A DNA stretch of 64,000 nucleotides from the NCBI RefSeq assembly GCF_900249755.1, contig NZ_LT976854.1, forward strand, positions 2,022,927 through 2,086,926, read 5' to 3'. This document shows, piece after piece, positions 34,299 through 42,858 of the stretch. Positions within the stretch are counted from its first letter, which is position 1. Each line of letters opens with the position of its first letter. The stretch comes from Cupriavidus taiwanensis. Lineage in GTDB: Bacteria > Pseudomonadota > Gammaproteobacteria > Burkholderiales > Burkholderiaceae. The notes under the pieces were generated by a model. It searched no databases. It was not told where the DNA came from and was given only the letters and a program-made list of their open reading frames with translations. A program made the translations under genes and the position numbers.

Positions 34299-35267
34299 AT
34301 GCACGCAGCCCCTGCTCCAGACCACGACAGCGCCGAACGCCGCGTCAACCTGACGCGCTACCTGAGCCCCGACGAGATCGCGCAGGTGCGCGCGCGCTCG
34401 ACCTGGCGCGGCATCGGCATGATTGCCCATTGCTGGGCCACCATCGCCGCGATGATGGCACTGGTGGCGATGTTTCCCAACCCGCTGACCATCGTGCTGG
34501 CGATCATGGTGATCGGCTCGCGCCAGCTCGGGCTGGCCATCCTGATGCACGAGGGCGCGCACGGCGGCCTGGCCGTCGACGGCAAGCTCAACCTGTGGCT
34601 CAGCCAGTGGCTGTGCGCCTATCCGGTCGGCGCCGAAACGCTGGCCTATCGCCGCTACCATCTGCAGCATCACGCCCACGCCCAGACCGAACGCGACCCT
34701 GACCTGCCGCTGTCGGCGCCCTTCCCGACCACGCGCGCCAGCCTGCGGCGCAAGCTGCTGCGCGACCTCAGCGGGCGCACCGGGCTCAAGCAGCGCCTGG
34801 CACAGCTGCGCGGCGCCGCCGGCACCGCCGGCACCGCCGGCATGCCGGTGGGCGAGCGGCGGGCCACGTTCCTGGCCAGGCTCGGCCGTCCGCTGCTGGT
34901 CAACGCGATCATGCTGGCGGCGCTGGCCGCGGCCGGGTTCTGGTGGCTCTATCCGCTGCTGTGGCTGCTGCCGCTGCTGACCTGGTTCCAGGCGGTCACG
35001 CGCATCCGCAACATTGCCGAGCATTCGGTGCTGCCCGCGGGCGATGCGTGGCGTGTGGCGCGCACCACGCGCGCCGGCTGGATCGAACGCGCGCTGCTGG
35101 CGCCATACTGGGTGAACTACCACGCCGAGCATCACATGATGGCGTCGGTGCCCTGCTACCGGCTGGCGCGCCTGCACCAGTTGCTACAGGCAAAGGGCCT
35201 CGATGCCAGGCTGGAAATCAAGCCGGGCTACCTGGCAATGCTGCGCGTGGCCGCCCCGCAACGGTAG
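34299..35267 (+). CDS. Fatty-acid desaturase family protein
   Basis: A membrane di-iron enzyme of 322 residues with three histidine clusters: HEGAH (84-88), HLQHH (121-125) and HAEHH (275-279). Membrane segments flank them (about 42-80 and 195-225). It has an in-frame nonamer repeat that encodes AGT-AGT-AGM in the central loop (34818-34844). It lies 30 bp after the hydratase gene on the same strand and is probably in the same operon. Family members desaturate or hydroxylate acyl chains or related hydrophobic substrates; this one is not assignable further. Confidence 0.88.
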   Translation: MHAAPAPDHDSAERRVNLTRYLSPDEIAQVRARSTWRGIGMIAHCWATIAAMMALVAMFPNPLTIVLAIMVIGSRQLGLAILMHEGAHGGLAVDGKLNLWLSQWLCAYPVGAETLAYRRYHLQHHAHAQTERDPDLPLSAPFPTTRASLRRKLLRDLSGRTGLKQRLAQLRGAAGTAGTAGMPVGERRATFLARLGRPLLVNAIMLAALAAAGFWWLYPLLWLLPLLTWFQAVTRIRNIAEHSVLPAGDAWRVARTTRAGWIERALLAPYWVNYHAEHHMMASVPCYRLARLHQLLQAKGLDARLEIKPGYLAMLRVAAPQR

Positions 35268-35415
35268 CCGCATTGCGTGCCGGCGCATCGAGCCGGCGGG
35301 ATGCGGCTTGCGTTGCCGGCGCGGCGTGCTATGTTGGCTTGAAGGGTCGGTGGCGCGGCCCCGCAAGTCAAAGCAAAGCCAGACCGCAGCCAAACCCAAC
35401 GCAGCGAGCATCCCC

Positions 35416-36822
35416 TTGGCCCGTCATCCCGCGCTTGCGCTCGCCCTGTTCGCCGTGTCGGCCAACGCGCTGGCGCAGGCGCCGGCAGCGGCTGGCGCGC
35501 CTGCCTACAAGCCGCTGCGCTACGACGAAGACTACCGCTACCTGCAGGGCGCCGGCGCTGACGCGACGCGCCGCGATCCGTGGGACCCCATCAAGTACAT
35601 CCCGCTTGGCGGGCCCGATACCTACCTGAGCCTGGGCGGCGAGATCCGCGAACGCTTCGAGCACTACTCGGCACCGAACTTCGGCACGCCGGGCCCCGAC
35701 GCCGACGGCTACCTGCTGCATCGCATCCTGTTGCACGCCGACCTGCATGCGGGCGAACGCTTGCGCGCCTTCGTCCAGTTGGGCAATCACCTCGCCGCAG
35801 GCAAGGATGTGGCCATGCCGCCGTATGAAGACCGGCTGGACCTGCAGCAGGCCTTTGTCGACGCGCGCCTGCCGCTGTCCGGCAACGCCGCGGCCGATCC
35901 CAGCGTGCGCGTGGGCCGGCAGGAAATGGCGTTCGGCTCGCAGCGGCTGGTGTCAGTGCGCGACGCCCCGAACGTGCGCCGCGCCTTCGACGGCGTCCGC
36001 CTCGGCGGCCAGGCCAGCGACGTCCGCATCGATGCCTTCGCCACGCGGCCCGTGCTGCTCAAGGCCGGCAACTTCGATGACCACCCCAATCATGCGCAGG
36101 GCTTCTGGGGCGTGTACACGACATTCCCGCGCAGCTTCGTGCCGGCATCCGGCGTGGACCTGTACTACCTGGGCTTCGAGAACAGCCGCGCGCTGTACAG
36201 CGTCGGCGCGGGCGTGGAGCGCCGCCATTCCGTGGGCGGGCGCATCTTCGGCGGCCAGGGCCGGTGGGACTGGGACTGGGAGGCGCTGGCGCAGTTCGGC
36301 AGCTTCGGCAGGCAAGACCTGCGCGCGTGGGGCGTCTCGACGGATACGGGCTACGGCTTCGCGGTGGCCGGGTGGAACGTGCGCGCCGGCGTGAAAGCCA
36401 CCGCCGGCAGCGGCGACAAGGATCCCGCCGACGGCCGGCTTGGCACCTACGGCGGTCTCTTCCCCAAGCTGGCCTACTTCAACCAGGCCGGCCTGGTCGG
36501 CGCCTCCAACGTGCTGGACCTGCAGCCGTCGCTGACGCTCAGGCCCACCGCCTCGCTGCGGCTGACGGTGTCGTGGGATTTCATCTGGCGCCAGACCACC
36601 GGCGATGCGGTCTATACCGCGGCCGCCGTCCCCATCGCCGGCACCGCGGGCCGCCCCGGGCGCTACACCGGCAGCCAGCTCGCCTTCGACGTGTTCTGGC
36701 AGGTGGACCGCCATGTCACGGTCAACGCCGGGCTGGTGCATGTGGAGGTGGCGCCGGTGCTGCGCACGGCGGGCGGGCGCAATACTAACTTCACGTACCT
36801 GTCGGCGGCTTATACCTTCTGA
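35416..36822 (+). CDS. Outer-membrane channel, alginate-export (AlgE-like) family
   Basis: A predicted outer-membrane beta-barrel of about 468 residues that ends with a terminal Phe (YLSAAYTF), as barrel proteins do. Family features include DPWDPIKYIPLGGPDTYLSLGGEIRERFEHY, the RVGRQEMAFGSQRLVSVRD block, and repeated amphipathic strands. I chose the TTG at 35416 because it gives a normal 20-residue signal peptide (ARHPALALALFAVSANALA); a GTG at 35350 is possible but its ribosome site is too close. Such channels outside alginate operons serve in uptake of small anionic compounds, in line with the catabolic genes beside it. Confidence 0.82.
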   Translation: MARHPALALALFAVSANALAQAPAAAGAPAYKPLRYDEDYRYLQGAGADATRRDPWDPIKYIPLGGPDTYLSLGGEIRERFEHYSAPNFGTPGPDADGYLLHRILLHADLHAGERLRAFVQLGNHLAAGKDVAMPPYEDRLDLQQAFVDARLPLSGNAAADPSVRVGRQEMAFGSQRLVSVRDAPNVRRAFDGVRLGGQASDVRIDAFATRPVLLKAGNFDDHPNHAQGFWGVYTTFPRSFVPASGVDLYYLGFENSRALYSVGAGVERRHSVGGRIFGGQGRWDWDWEALAQFGSFGRQDLRAWGVSTDTGYGFAVAGWNVRAGVKATAGSGDKDPADGRLGTYGGLFPKLAYFNQAGLVGASNVLDLQPSLTLRPTASLRLTVSWDFIWRQTTGDAVYTAAAVPIAGTAGRPGRYTGSQLAFDVFWQVDRHVTVNAGLVHVEVAPVLRTAGGRNTNFTYLSAAYTF

Positions 36823-36837
36823 GCGGGCGTGCCGTGC

Positions 36838-37890
36838 TCAGTCGGCGCGGATCTTCGCTGTCGCCGCCACCCTGGCCCAGCGCGGAGCTTCCTCCGCCAC
36901 ACGCCGGGCCAGTGCTTCGGGGGAACCCGCCACCACGGCGAAGCCCATTTCCACCAGGCGCTGCCGCACAGCCGCTTCGGCGAGCACGCTTGTGACGTCG
37001 CGGTGCAGGCGATCGATCGCGGCCGCGGGCGTGCCCGCCGGCGCGTAAAGCGCTTGCATGGTTTCGGAGCGATACCCGGCAAAGCCGGATTCCGCGATCG
37101 TCGGCACGCCGGGCAGGGTGTGCCAGCGCGCGGTGCCGCCCACGGCAAGCGCGCGCAGCTTGCCCGCGGCCAGCAATGGCAAGGCCGGCGGCAACGCGCT
37201 GAGGGCACAGTCGACCTGCCCGCCCAGCGCCGCCTGGATTGCCGGCGCGGCGCCGTTGTAGGGCACATGCAGCAACTTGACGCCGGCCTTTTGCCAGAGC
37301 AGTTCGGCGCCAAGGTGCACGCTGTTGCCATTGCCCGGCGTCGCATAGCTGACGGTACCAGGACTTGCCTTCGCCCTGGCCATCAGATCGCCGAGGCTTG
37401 AGAACGGGCTGCCGGACCGTACCAGGATCAAGTCCGGTGCGCTGACCAGCTCGCTGATCGCAGCGAACTGGCGCACCGGATCGTACGGCGGCCTGTCGGG
37501 GTGCAACGCAGGATTGGTCAGGAACGCCGTCGACGCCAGCAGCAGCGTGCGGCCGTCGGGCACCGCACGCGCAACGCTGACGATGCCGATATTGCCGCCG
37601 GCGCCGACGCGGTTGTCGATGATCACCGGCTGGCCAAGGCGCCTGGCGAGGCCTTCGGCCAGCAGCCGCGCAACCAGGTCGGCGGTGCCGCCCGCGGCAA
37701 ACGGCACGACGATCCGGACCGTACCGCCCGGCGCCCAACGCTGCCCCGCTTGCGCCGGTGCGGCCAGCCCAACTGGCGGCATGCTGCCGAACCCCGCCAG
37801 CATGGCCGCATGCAGCACGCGGCGGCGTAGCAGCGACGGCAGCGGGTCCGACGCGTCGGGATTGCGCGACTGGCTTGCGGGCCGGGCCAT
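36838..37890 (-). CDS. Bug/TctC-type periplasmic solute receptor (third copy) with Tat-like signal
   Basis: A 350-residue receptor. The N-terminus has a long basic region and a twin-arginine pattern (LLRRRVLHAAMLAGFG), so it may use the Tat route rather than Sec, unusual for this family. Family blocks follow: VRIVVPFAAGGTADLVARLL, GQPVIIDNRVGAGGNIG and AVPDGRTLLLAS. It converges on the outer-membrane channel gene (15 bp between stops) and has no transporter partner nearby. The ligand is unknown. Confidence 0.9.
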   Translation of the reverse strand: MARPASQSRNPDASDPLPSLLRRRVLHAAMLAGFGSMPPVGLAAPAQAGQRWAPGGTVRIVVPFAAGGTADLVARLLAEGLARRLGQPVIIDNRVGAGGNIGIVSVARAVPDGRTLLLASTAFLTNPALHPDRPPYDPVRQFAAISELVSAPDLILVRSGSPFSSLGDLMARAKASPGTVSYATPGNGNSVHLGAELLWQKAGVKLLHVPYNGAAPAIQAALGGQVDCALSALPPALPLLAAGKLRALAVGGTARWHTLPGVPTIAESGFAGYRSETMQALYAPAGTPAAAIDRLHRDVTSVLAEAAVRQRLVEMGFAVVAGSPEALARRVAEEAPRWARVAATAKIRAD

Positions 37891-38283
37891 TCATCGTCTC
37901 CTTACACACCATGGGAAGTACCCCCGGTGCATGAATTCCGACTGGGCTTCGCGTTTGAACTCGGCTGCGTCGGACGCAGGGGATTCGCCGCGAAAGCAGC
38001 GTTCTGAACCCAGTACCTTATGCGCGCCCGATCACCACATCCAATCACTTTTTTGTTCGGACGCCATCAGCATTCGGTATCGACCGCCGTCGCGATGCAG
38101 GGCAGTATGCCCTCGACTGCAGCGCGGCTGAAATAGTTGCGGATTGCGCGCCGACCTCCTAGATTCATTTCACCCGCGCGAGTACGCCGAGTTCCCGGTA
38201 CCAGGTCCAGCCAGCCGCAGTCGTCCCTGGCAGTCATCCCTTTACCTGATGTTCACGCATCCCCCTTCCAAAGGAGACCCACC
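37891..38283 (+). other. 393-bp gap with a probable promoter for the isochorismatase-like gene
   Basis: No gene is supported. The frame from 38137 is open but lacks homology before 38284. A candidate promoter is TTGCGG (38137-38142), 17 bp, TAGATT (38160-38165), about 120 bp before the start codon. A T-rich patch (about 38049-38054) and a short dyad-rich area are otherwise unassigned. Confidence 0.4.
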
Positions 38284-38961
38284 ATGAGCAGCCCTGCCAA
38301 CTTCAACGGCAAGCGCCCGGCCATCGACCCCGACGATACCGCCATGCTGCTGATCGACCACCAGAGCGGCCTGTTCCAGACCGTGGGCGACATGCCCATG
38401 CCGGAGCTGCGCCTGCGCGCCGCGGCGCTGGCCAAGATGGCCACGCTGTCGAAGATGCCGGTGATCACCACGGCGTCGGTGCCGCAAGGCCCGAACGGTC
38501 CGCTGATCCCGGAGATCCATGAGAACGCGCCGCACGCCAAGTATGTGGCACGCAAGGGCGAGATCAACGCCTGGGACAACCCCGAGTTCGTCGCCGCGGT
38601 GGAAGCCACCGGCAAGAAGAGCCTGATCATCGCCGGCACCATCACCAGCGTGTGCATGGCCTTCCCGTCGATCAGCGCGGTGGCTGACGGCTACCGGGTC
38701 TTCGCCGTGGTCGATGCTTCGGGCACGTACTCGAAGATGGCGCAGGAAATCACGCTGGCGCGCGTGGTGCAGGCGGGCGTGGTGCCGATGGATACCGCGG
38801 CCGTCGCGTCGGAGCTGCAGCGCACGTGGCATCGCGACGATGCCCAGCAATGGGCCGAGATCTACACCAAGATCTTCCCGGCTTACCAGCTGCTGATCGA
38901 AAGCTACATGAAGGCGCAGGCCGTGCAGAAGGATGGAGAAGTCCTGGATTCGGCACGCTGA
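38284..38961 (+). CDS. Isochorismatase-family cysteine hydrolase (YcaC-like)
   Basis: A 225-residue hydrolase. The catalytic triad of the family is visible: D25 in [10 protein letters not shown]91 in [12 protein letters not shown] and Cys124 in [11 protein letters not shown]. The nearby cis-peptide region SVCMAF is typical. It is preceded by a good ribosome site (AAGGAG). It resembles the YcaC subgroup, whose physiological substrates are poorly known, rather than nicotinamidases. It stands alone between a Bug receptor and aceE. Confidence 0.9.
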   Translation: MSSPANFNGKRPAIDPDDTAMLLIDHQSGLFQTVGDMPMPELRLRAAALAKMATLSKMPVITTASVPQGPNGPLIPEIHENAPHAKYVARKGEINAWDNPEFVAAVEATGKKSLIIAGTITSVCMAFPSISAVADGYRVFAVVDASGTYSKMAQEITLARVVQAGVVPMDTAAVASELQRTWHRDDAQQWAEIYTKIFPAYQLLIESYMKAQAVQKDGEVLDSAR

Positions 38962-39015
38962 TCCGGCAGGCGCGGCGCGGCGTCGCTGCCGTGCCGCGCC
39001 GCCACGCGCGCCCGC

Positions 39016-41724
39016 TCAGAGCATTGACGGCGCCGGCTTGCCGGCGTCGATGCCGTAGCGCGCCAGCGCCTGCGCCACCCGCTCCGCCGGGATCTCGCCC
39101 TGCGCCGCCAGCGCCCGCAGCGCCGCCACGCACACATAGGCGCGATCCACCTCGAAGAAGCGGCGCAGCGACGGCCGGTTGTCGCTGCGGCCATAGCCAT
39201 CGGTGCCGAGCACCGTGAACGGTGCGCGCACATAGGGCGCGATCAGCTGCGGATAGGCGCGCACGTAGTCGGTGGCGGCGACCACCGGCGCATCGCCCGC
39301 CAGCAGCTGCTCGACATGGCTCGGTGCGATCTCCGCCTGCGGCTGGTGCAGGCGTTGCCGCGCCACCTCGCGCGCTTCTCGCTCCAGTTCGGCAAAGCTG
39401 GTCACGCTGAACACTTCGCTGTCGACCTGCCAGTCGTCGGCCAGCATGCGCGCCGCGGCCTCGACCTCGCGCAGGATCGCGCCGCTGCCCAGCAGGCGCA
39501 CCTTGCCGCGCGCACCGCCCGCAGGCTGCGCCAGCCGGTACATGCCGCGCACGATATCGCCCTCCACGCCGGCCGGCATCGACGGCTGCGCGTAGTTCTC
39601 GTTCATCACGGTCAGGTAGTAGAAGACGTCTTCCTGCCGCTCCATCATCGCGCGCATGCCGGCGTCGACGATCACGGCCAGCTCGTAGGCGTAGGCGGGA
39701 TCATAGGCGCGGCAGTTGGGAATGGTCGCGGCGATGACGTGGCTGGTGCCGTCCTGGTGCTGCAGGCCTTCGCCGGACAGCGTGGTGCGCCCCGCGGTGG
39801 CGCCGACCAGGAAGCCGCGCGCGCGCTGGTCGCCCGCGGCCCAGACCAGGTCGCCGATGCGCTGGAAGCCGAACATCGAGTAGTAGATGTAGAGCGGCAG
39901 CATGGCGGTGCCGTGGGTGCTGTACGCGGTGCCCGCGGCGATCCACGACGACATCGCGCCGGCTTCGGTGATGCCCTCCTCCAGGATCTGGCCGCTGACT
40001 TCCTCGCGGTAGTACAGCATCGAGCCCGCGTCCTCGGGCTCGTACAGCTGTCCTTGCGACGAATAGATGCCGACCTGGCGGAACAGGCTGGCCATGCCGA
40101 AGGTGCGCGCCTCGTCGGCGACGATGGGCACCACGCGCGGGCCCAGTGTCTTGTCCTTGAGCAGCCCGGTCAGCATGCGCACCATCGCCATGGTGGTCGA
40201 CATCTCTTTCTGCGCCGCGTCGACGGCGAACTGGCCGTACTGCGCCAGCGGCGGCACCGGCACGGCATCGGCGCGGCAGCGCCGCGCCGGCAGGTAGCCG
40301 CCCAGCGCCGCGCGGCGCTCGCGCAGGTAGCGCAGCTCGGGGCTGTCCTCGGCCGGGCGATAGAAGCGCATCGCTTCCAGGTCGGCGTCGGACAGGTCCA
40401 GGCCGAAGCGGCTGCGGAAGGCCTTGAGCGCGTCGAGGTCGAGCTTCTTCTGCTGGTGCGTGGTGTTCTGCGCCTGGCCGGCATCGCCCATGCCGTAGCC
40501 CTTGACGGTCTTGGCCAGGATCACCGTGGGCTGCCCCTTGTGCGCGCGCGCCGCGGCAAAGGCGGCATGCAGCTTGCGCAGGTCATGGCCGCCGCGGTTG
40601 AGCGCCGCCACTTCCTCCGGCGTCATGTGGGCCACCAGCGCCTTCAGTTCCTCGTTCTGCCCGAAGAAGTGGCTGCGCCCGTAGTGGCCGTCCTTGGCCT
40701 TGTAGGTCTGGAACTGCCCGTCCATGGTGGCGGCGAAGGCGCGCAGCAGCGCGCCGCTGTGGTCGCGCGCGAAGATCGGGTCCCAGGCGCTGCCCCACAG
40801 CACCTTGATCACGTTCCAGCCGGCGCCGCGGAACAGGGCCTCCAGCTCCTGCACGATCTGGCCATTGCCGCGCACCGGCCCGTCCAGGCGCTGCAGGTTG
40901 CAGTTGATGACGAAGGTGAGGTTGTCGAGCTGCTCGCGCGCGGCCAGCGGGACCGCGGCGATCGATTCGGGCTCGTCCATCTCGCCGTCGCCGAACACGC
41001 CCCAGACATGGCGGCCGGCCGTGACCTGCAGCCCGCGATGCTCCAGGTAGCGCATGAAGCGCGCCTGGTACACCGCCTGGATCGGCCCCAGCCCCATCGA
41101 GCCGGTCGGGAACTGCCAGAACTCCGGCATCAGCCACGGATGCGGATACGAGCACAGCCCCTTGCCGTCGGACTCGCGCCGGAAGTTGTCCAGCTGCGCC
41201 TCGGACAGGCGCCCTTCCAGGAAGGCGCGCGCGTAGACGCCGGGGGCCGAATGCGGCTGGAAGTAGACCAGGTCGCCGCCGTTGCCGGCATCGGCGCCGC
41301 GGAAGAAATGGTTGAAGCCCACCTCGAAGATGTCCGCGGCCGAGGCATAGCTGGAGATATGGCCGCCCAGCTCGCCATAGGCCTTGTTGGCGCGCACCAC
41401 CATGGCCAGCGCATTCCAGCGCACGATCGCGGTGATGCGCTCTTCCATCGCGGCATCGCCGGGATAGGGCAGCTGCCGCTCGACCGGGATGGTGTTCAGG
41501 TAGGGCGTATTGCTCTGCGCGAGGGTCGACACCCCCAGCGCCGGCGCCGCATCCAGCAGCCGGCCCAGCAGGTAGCGCGCGCGCTCATGCCCGCATTGCG
41601 CCACCACCGCCTGCAGCGCCTCCAGCCACTCCTGCGTTTCCTGCGGATCGTCGTCGCGCTGCCGCGCGGCGTGGGCGAGGGCGAGGTCGAGCAAGCGGGT
41701 ATGGGGGGACGCGAGGTCGGTCAT
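39016..41724 (-). CDS. aceE: Pyruvate dehydrogenase E1 component, homodimeric AceE type
   Basis: A 902-residue thiamine-diphosphate enzyme of the homodimeric E1 type, which decarboxylates pyruvate and acetylates the E2 lipoyl group. The thiamine motif starts at GDGEMDEPES (245-254) and ends at NCNLQRLDGPVRG (about 274-286). The N-terminal part has SNTPYLNTIPVERQLPYPG, as in E. coli AceE (887 residues). Unlike usual operons, no E2 (aceF) or E3 (lpd) gene lies beside it, so this is probably a second, accessory copy that borrows E2/E3 from elsewhere, or acts on another 2-oxo acid. I start at the ATG at 41724, where homology begins. Confidence 0.9.
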   Translation of the reverse strand: MTDLASPHTRLLDLALAHAARQRDDDPQETQEWLEALQAVVAQCGHERARYLLGRLLDAAPALGVSTLAQSNTPYLNTIPVERQLPYPGDAAMEERITAIVRWNALAMVVRANKAYGELGGHISSYASAADIFEVGFNHFFRGADAGNGGDLVYFQPHSAPGVYARAFLEGRLSEAQLDNFRRESDGKGLCSYPHPWLMPEFWQFPTGSMGLGPIQAVYQARFMRYLEHRGLQVTAGRHVWGVFGDGEMDEPESIAAVPLAAREQLDNLTFVINCNLQRLDGPVRGNGQIVQELEALFRGAGWNVIKVLWGSAWDPIFARDHSGALLRAFAATMDGQFQTYKAKDGHYGRSHFFGQNEELKALVAHMTPEEVAALNRGGHDLRKLHAAFAAARAHKGQPTVILAKTVKGYGMGDAGQAQNTTHQQKKLDLDALKAFRSRFGLDLSDADLEAMRFYRPAEDSPELRYLRERRAALGGYLPARRCRADAVPVPPLAQYGQFAVDAAQKEMSTTMAMVRMLTGLLKDKTLGPRVVPIVADEARTFGMASLFRQVGIYSSQGQLYEPEDAGSMLYYREEVSGQILEEGITEAGAMSSWIAAGTAYSTHGTAMLPLYIYYSMFGFQRIGDLVWAAGDQRARGFLVGATAGRTTLSGEGLQHQDGTSHVIAATIPNCRAYDPAYAYELAVIVDAGMRAMMERQEDVFYYLTVMNENYAQPSMPAGVEGDIVRGMYRLAQPAGGARGKVRLLGSGAILREVEAAARMLADDWQVDSEVFSVTSFAELEREAREVARQRLHQPQAEIAPSHVEQLLAGDAPVVAATDYVRAYPQLIAPYVRAPFTVLGTDGYGRSDNRPSLRRFFEVDRAYVCVAALRALAAQGEIPAERVAQALARYGIDAGKPAPSML

Positions 41725-41901
41725 GGCAAGTCTCCGTAGGCTTTTTTTTATTCTATGGAGAGGCCTGCGGCACGAGGTGCTGACTTTCCACGCGCGGCTT
41801 GCCGGTTGCGGCATATGACGCTGCGGCAGGCGCCATTCACGCGCAACGATGCTGCGCAGCGCTCGGGTTGCCGGCAGCGCATGCCGCCACCGGCAGCTGG
41901 C

Positions 41902-42573
41902 TTACGGCCGGAACGAGTCCGCCGGCATGCGGTCGATGAAGTCGCTGGCGCGCCGCAGGTGTTCGCGGATCAGCTGCGCCGACTTGTCGGCATCGCCGCT
42001 GACGATGGCCTGCGCAATCATGCGGTGCTCATTGACCGATTCCTGCAGCGCTTCGCCGTGGATGGCATTGCCAAGCTGGAACATGATCATCGGCAGTTGC
42101 AGCCGGCCGATGAAGTCGGTGAGCTGCGCATTGCCGCACTCGTCGGCGATGGCCTGGTGGAAGCGGCGGTTCTCTTCGAAGTAGGCCGCCGGGCTCATGG
42201 CGTGGTGGTCTTCCCAGATCGGCCGGGTCGCGTTGAGGAAGCGTTCGCGCACACAGGCCTCGTCCATGCGGCTGGCGGTGCGCCGCGCCGCGAGGGCCTC
42301 GAGTTCGGCACGTACCTCGAACAGCTCTTTCATCTCGAGGTGGGTGTAGCGCCGCACCATGGTGGTCTGGTTCGGGACGCTCTCGACCAGCCCCTCGGCG
42401 GCCAGGCGGCGGAACGATTCGCGCACCGGGCCGCGGCTGACGCCGAGCTCGCGCGTCAGGTCGGCCTCGACCAGGCGCTGGCCGGGCACCAGCCGTCCGC
42501 TCAGGATGGCCTGCCTGAGGGTATCGACAACATACTCGAGCGTGCTGCGCTGCGGTTCGGACGTATTGGTCAT
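41902..42573 (-). CDS. GntR-family regulator of the FCD subfamily
   Basis: A 223-residue regulator: winged helix (about 13-75) with DTLRQAILSGRLVPGQRLVEADLTRELGVSRGPVRESFRRLAAEGLVE, then an all-helical FCD effector domain whose metal ligands would include Asp/His residues in ELEALAARRTAS, ENRRFHQAIADEC and EHRMIAQAI. FCD proteins bind carboxylic acids or sugars and repress transport and catabolic genes. It faces the transporter operon, and two copies of an FCD-type operator lie between them. Confidence 0.93.
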   Translation of the reverse strand: MTNTSEPQRSTLEYVVDTLRQAILSGRLVPGQRLVEADLTRELGVSRGPVRESFRRLAAEGLVESVPNQTTMVRRYTHLEMKELFEVRAELEALAARRTASRMDEACVRERFLNATRPIWEDHHAMSPAAYFEENRRFHQAIADECGNAQLTDFIGRLQLPMIMFQLGNAIHGEALQESVNEHRMIAQAIVSGDADKSAQLIREHLRRASDFIDRMPADSFRP

Positions 42574-42628
42574 ATCAGGGGGCTGGGCTCGCGATAACCC
42601 TGATTGTATCCCACGCTGACGAACACTA

Positions 42629-42639
42629 TTGTCCTACAA
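42629..42639. promoter_or_regulatory. FCD/FadR-type operator, copy 1 (TTGTCCTACAA)
   Basis: The site fits the FadR-subfamily consensus TNGTNNNACNA exactly. It lies 56 bp upstream of the regulator start, so it is the likely autoregulatory operator. The identical 12-mer (ATTGTCCTACAA) recurs at 42781-42792. Confidence 0.75.
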
Positions 42640-42780
42640 CATCGTATGTTCATCGGACAGTAAAGCGCCGCATCGAACACGGGATGAGCGCGGGCGTGTT
42701 GACTAAACAAGCGACACGTCGTGCATTTTCTGCTTCTGGCGCCAGAACATGGCCGCACAGCAGCGCATGCGATCGCTGGT

Positions 42781-42793
42781 ATTGTCCTACAAT
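42781..42793. promoter_or_regulatory. FCD/FadR-type operator, copy 2 (ATTGTCCTACAAT)
   Basis: A full interrupted palindrome, ATTGT-CCT-ACAAT, 66 bp before the transporter start. It shares its first twelve bases with copy 1. Two identical sites in a divergent intergenic region strongly suggest coordinated control by the FCD regulator next to them. Confidence 0.78.
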
Positions 42794-42858
42794 CAGGTCG
42801 AGCAACTCGGCGGCGATCGGGACCATAACGAAACGCGCAAAGCGAAACGGAGACATTG

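Noticed and set aside
34818-34844. GCCGGCACC nonamer repeat.
   Set aside because: It lies in frame inside the desaturase gene, encodes AGT-AGT-AGM in a loop and needs no regulatory explanation; interest is minor.
38974-39000. Possible terminator between isochorismatase-like and aceE genes.
   Set aside because: The 8-bp GC-only stem has an 11-nt loop and no T-run on either strand. In such GC-rich sequence this can be chance.
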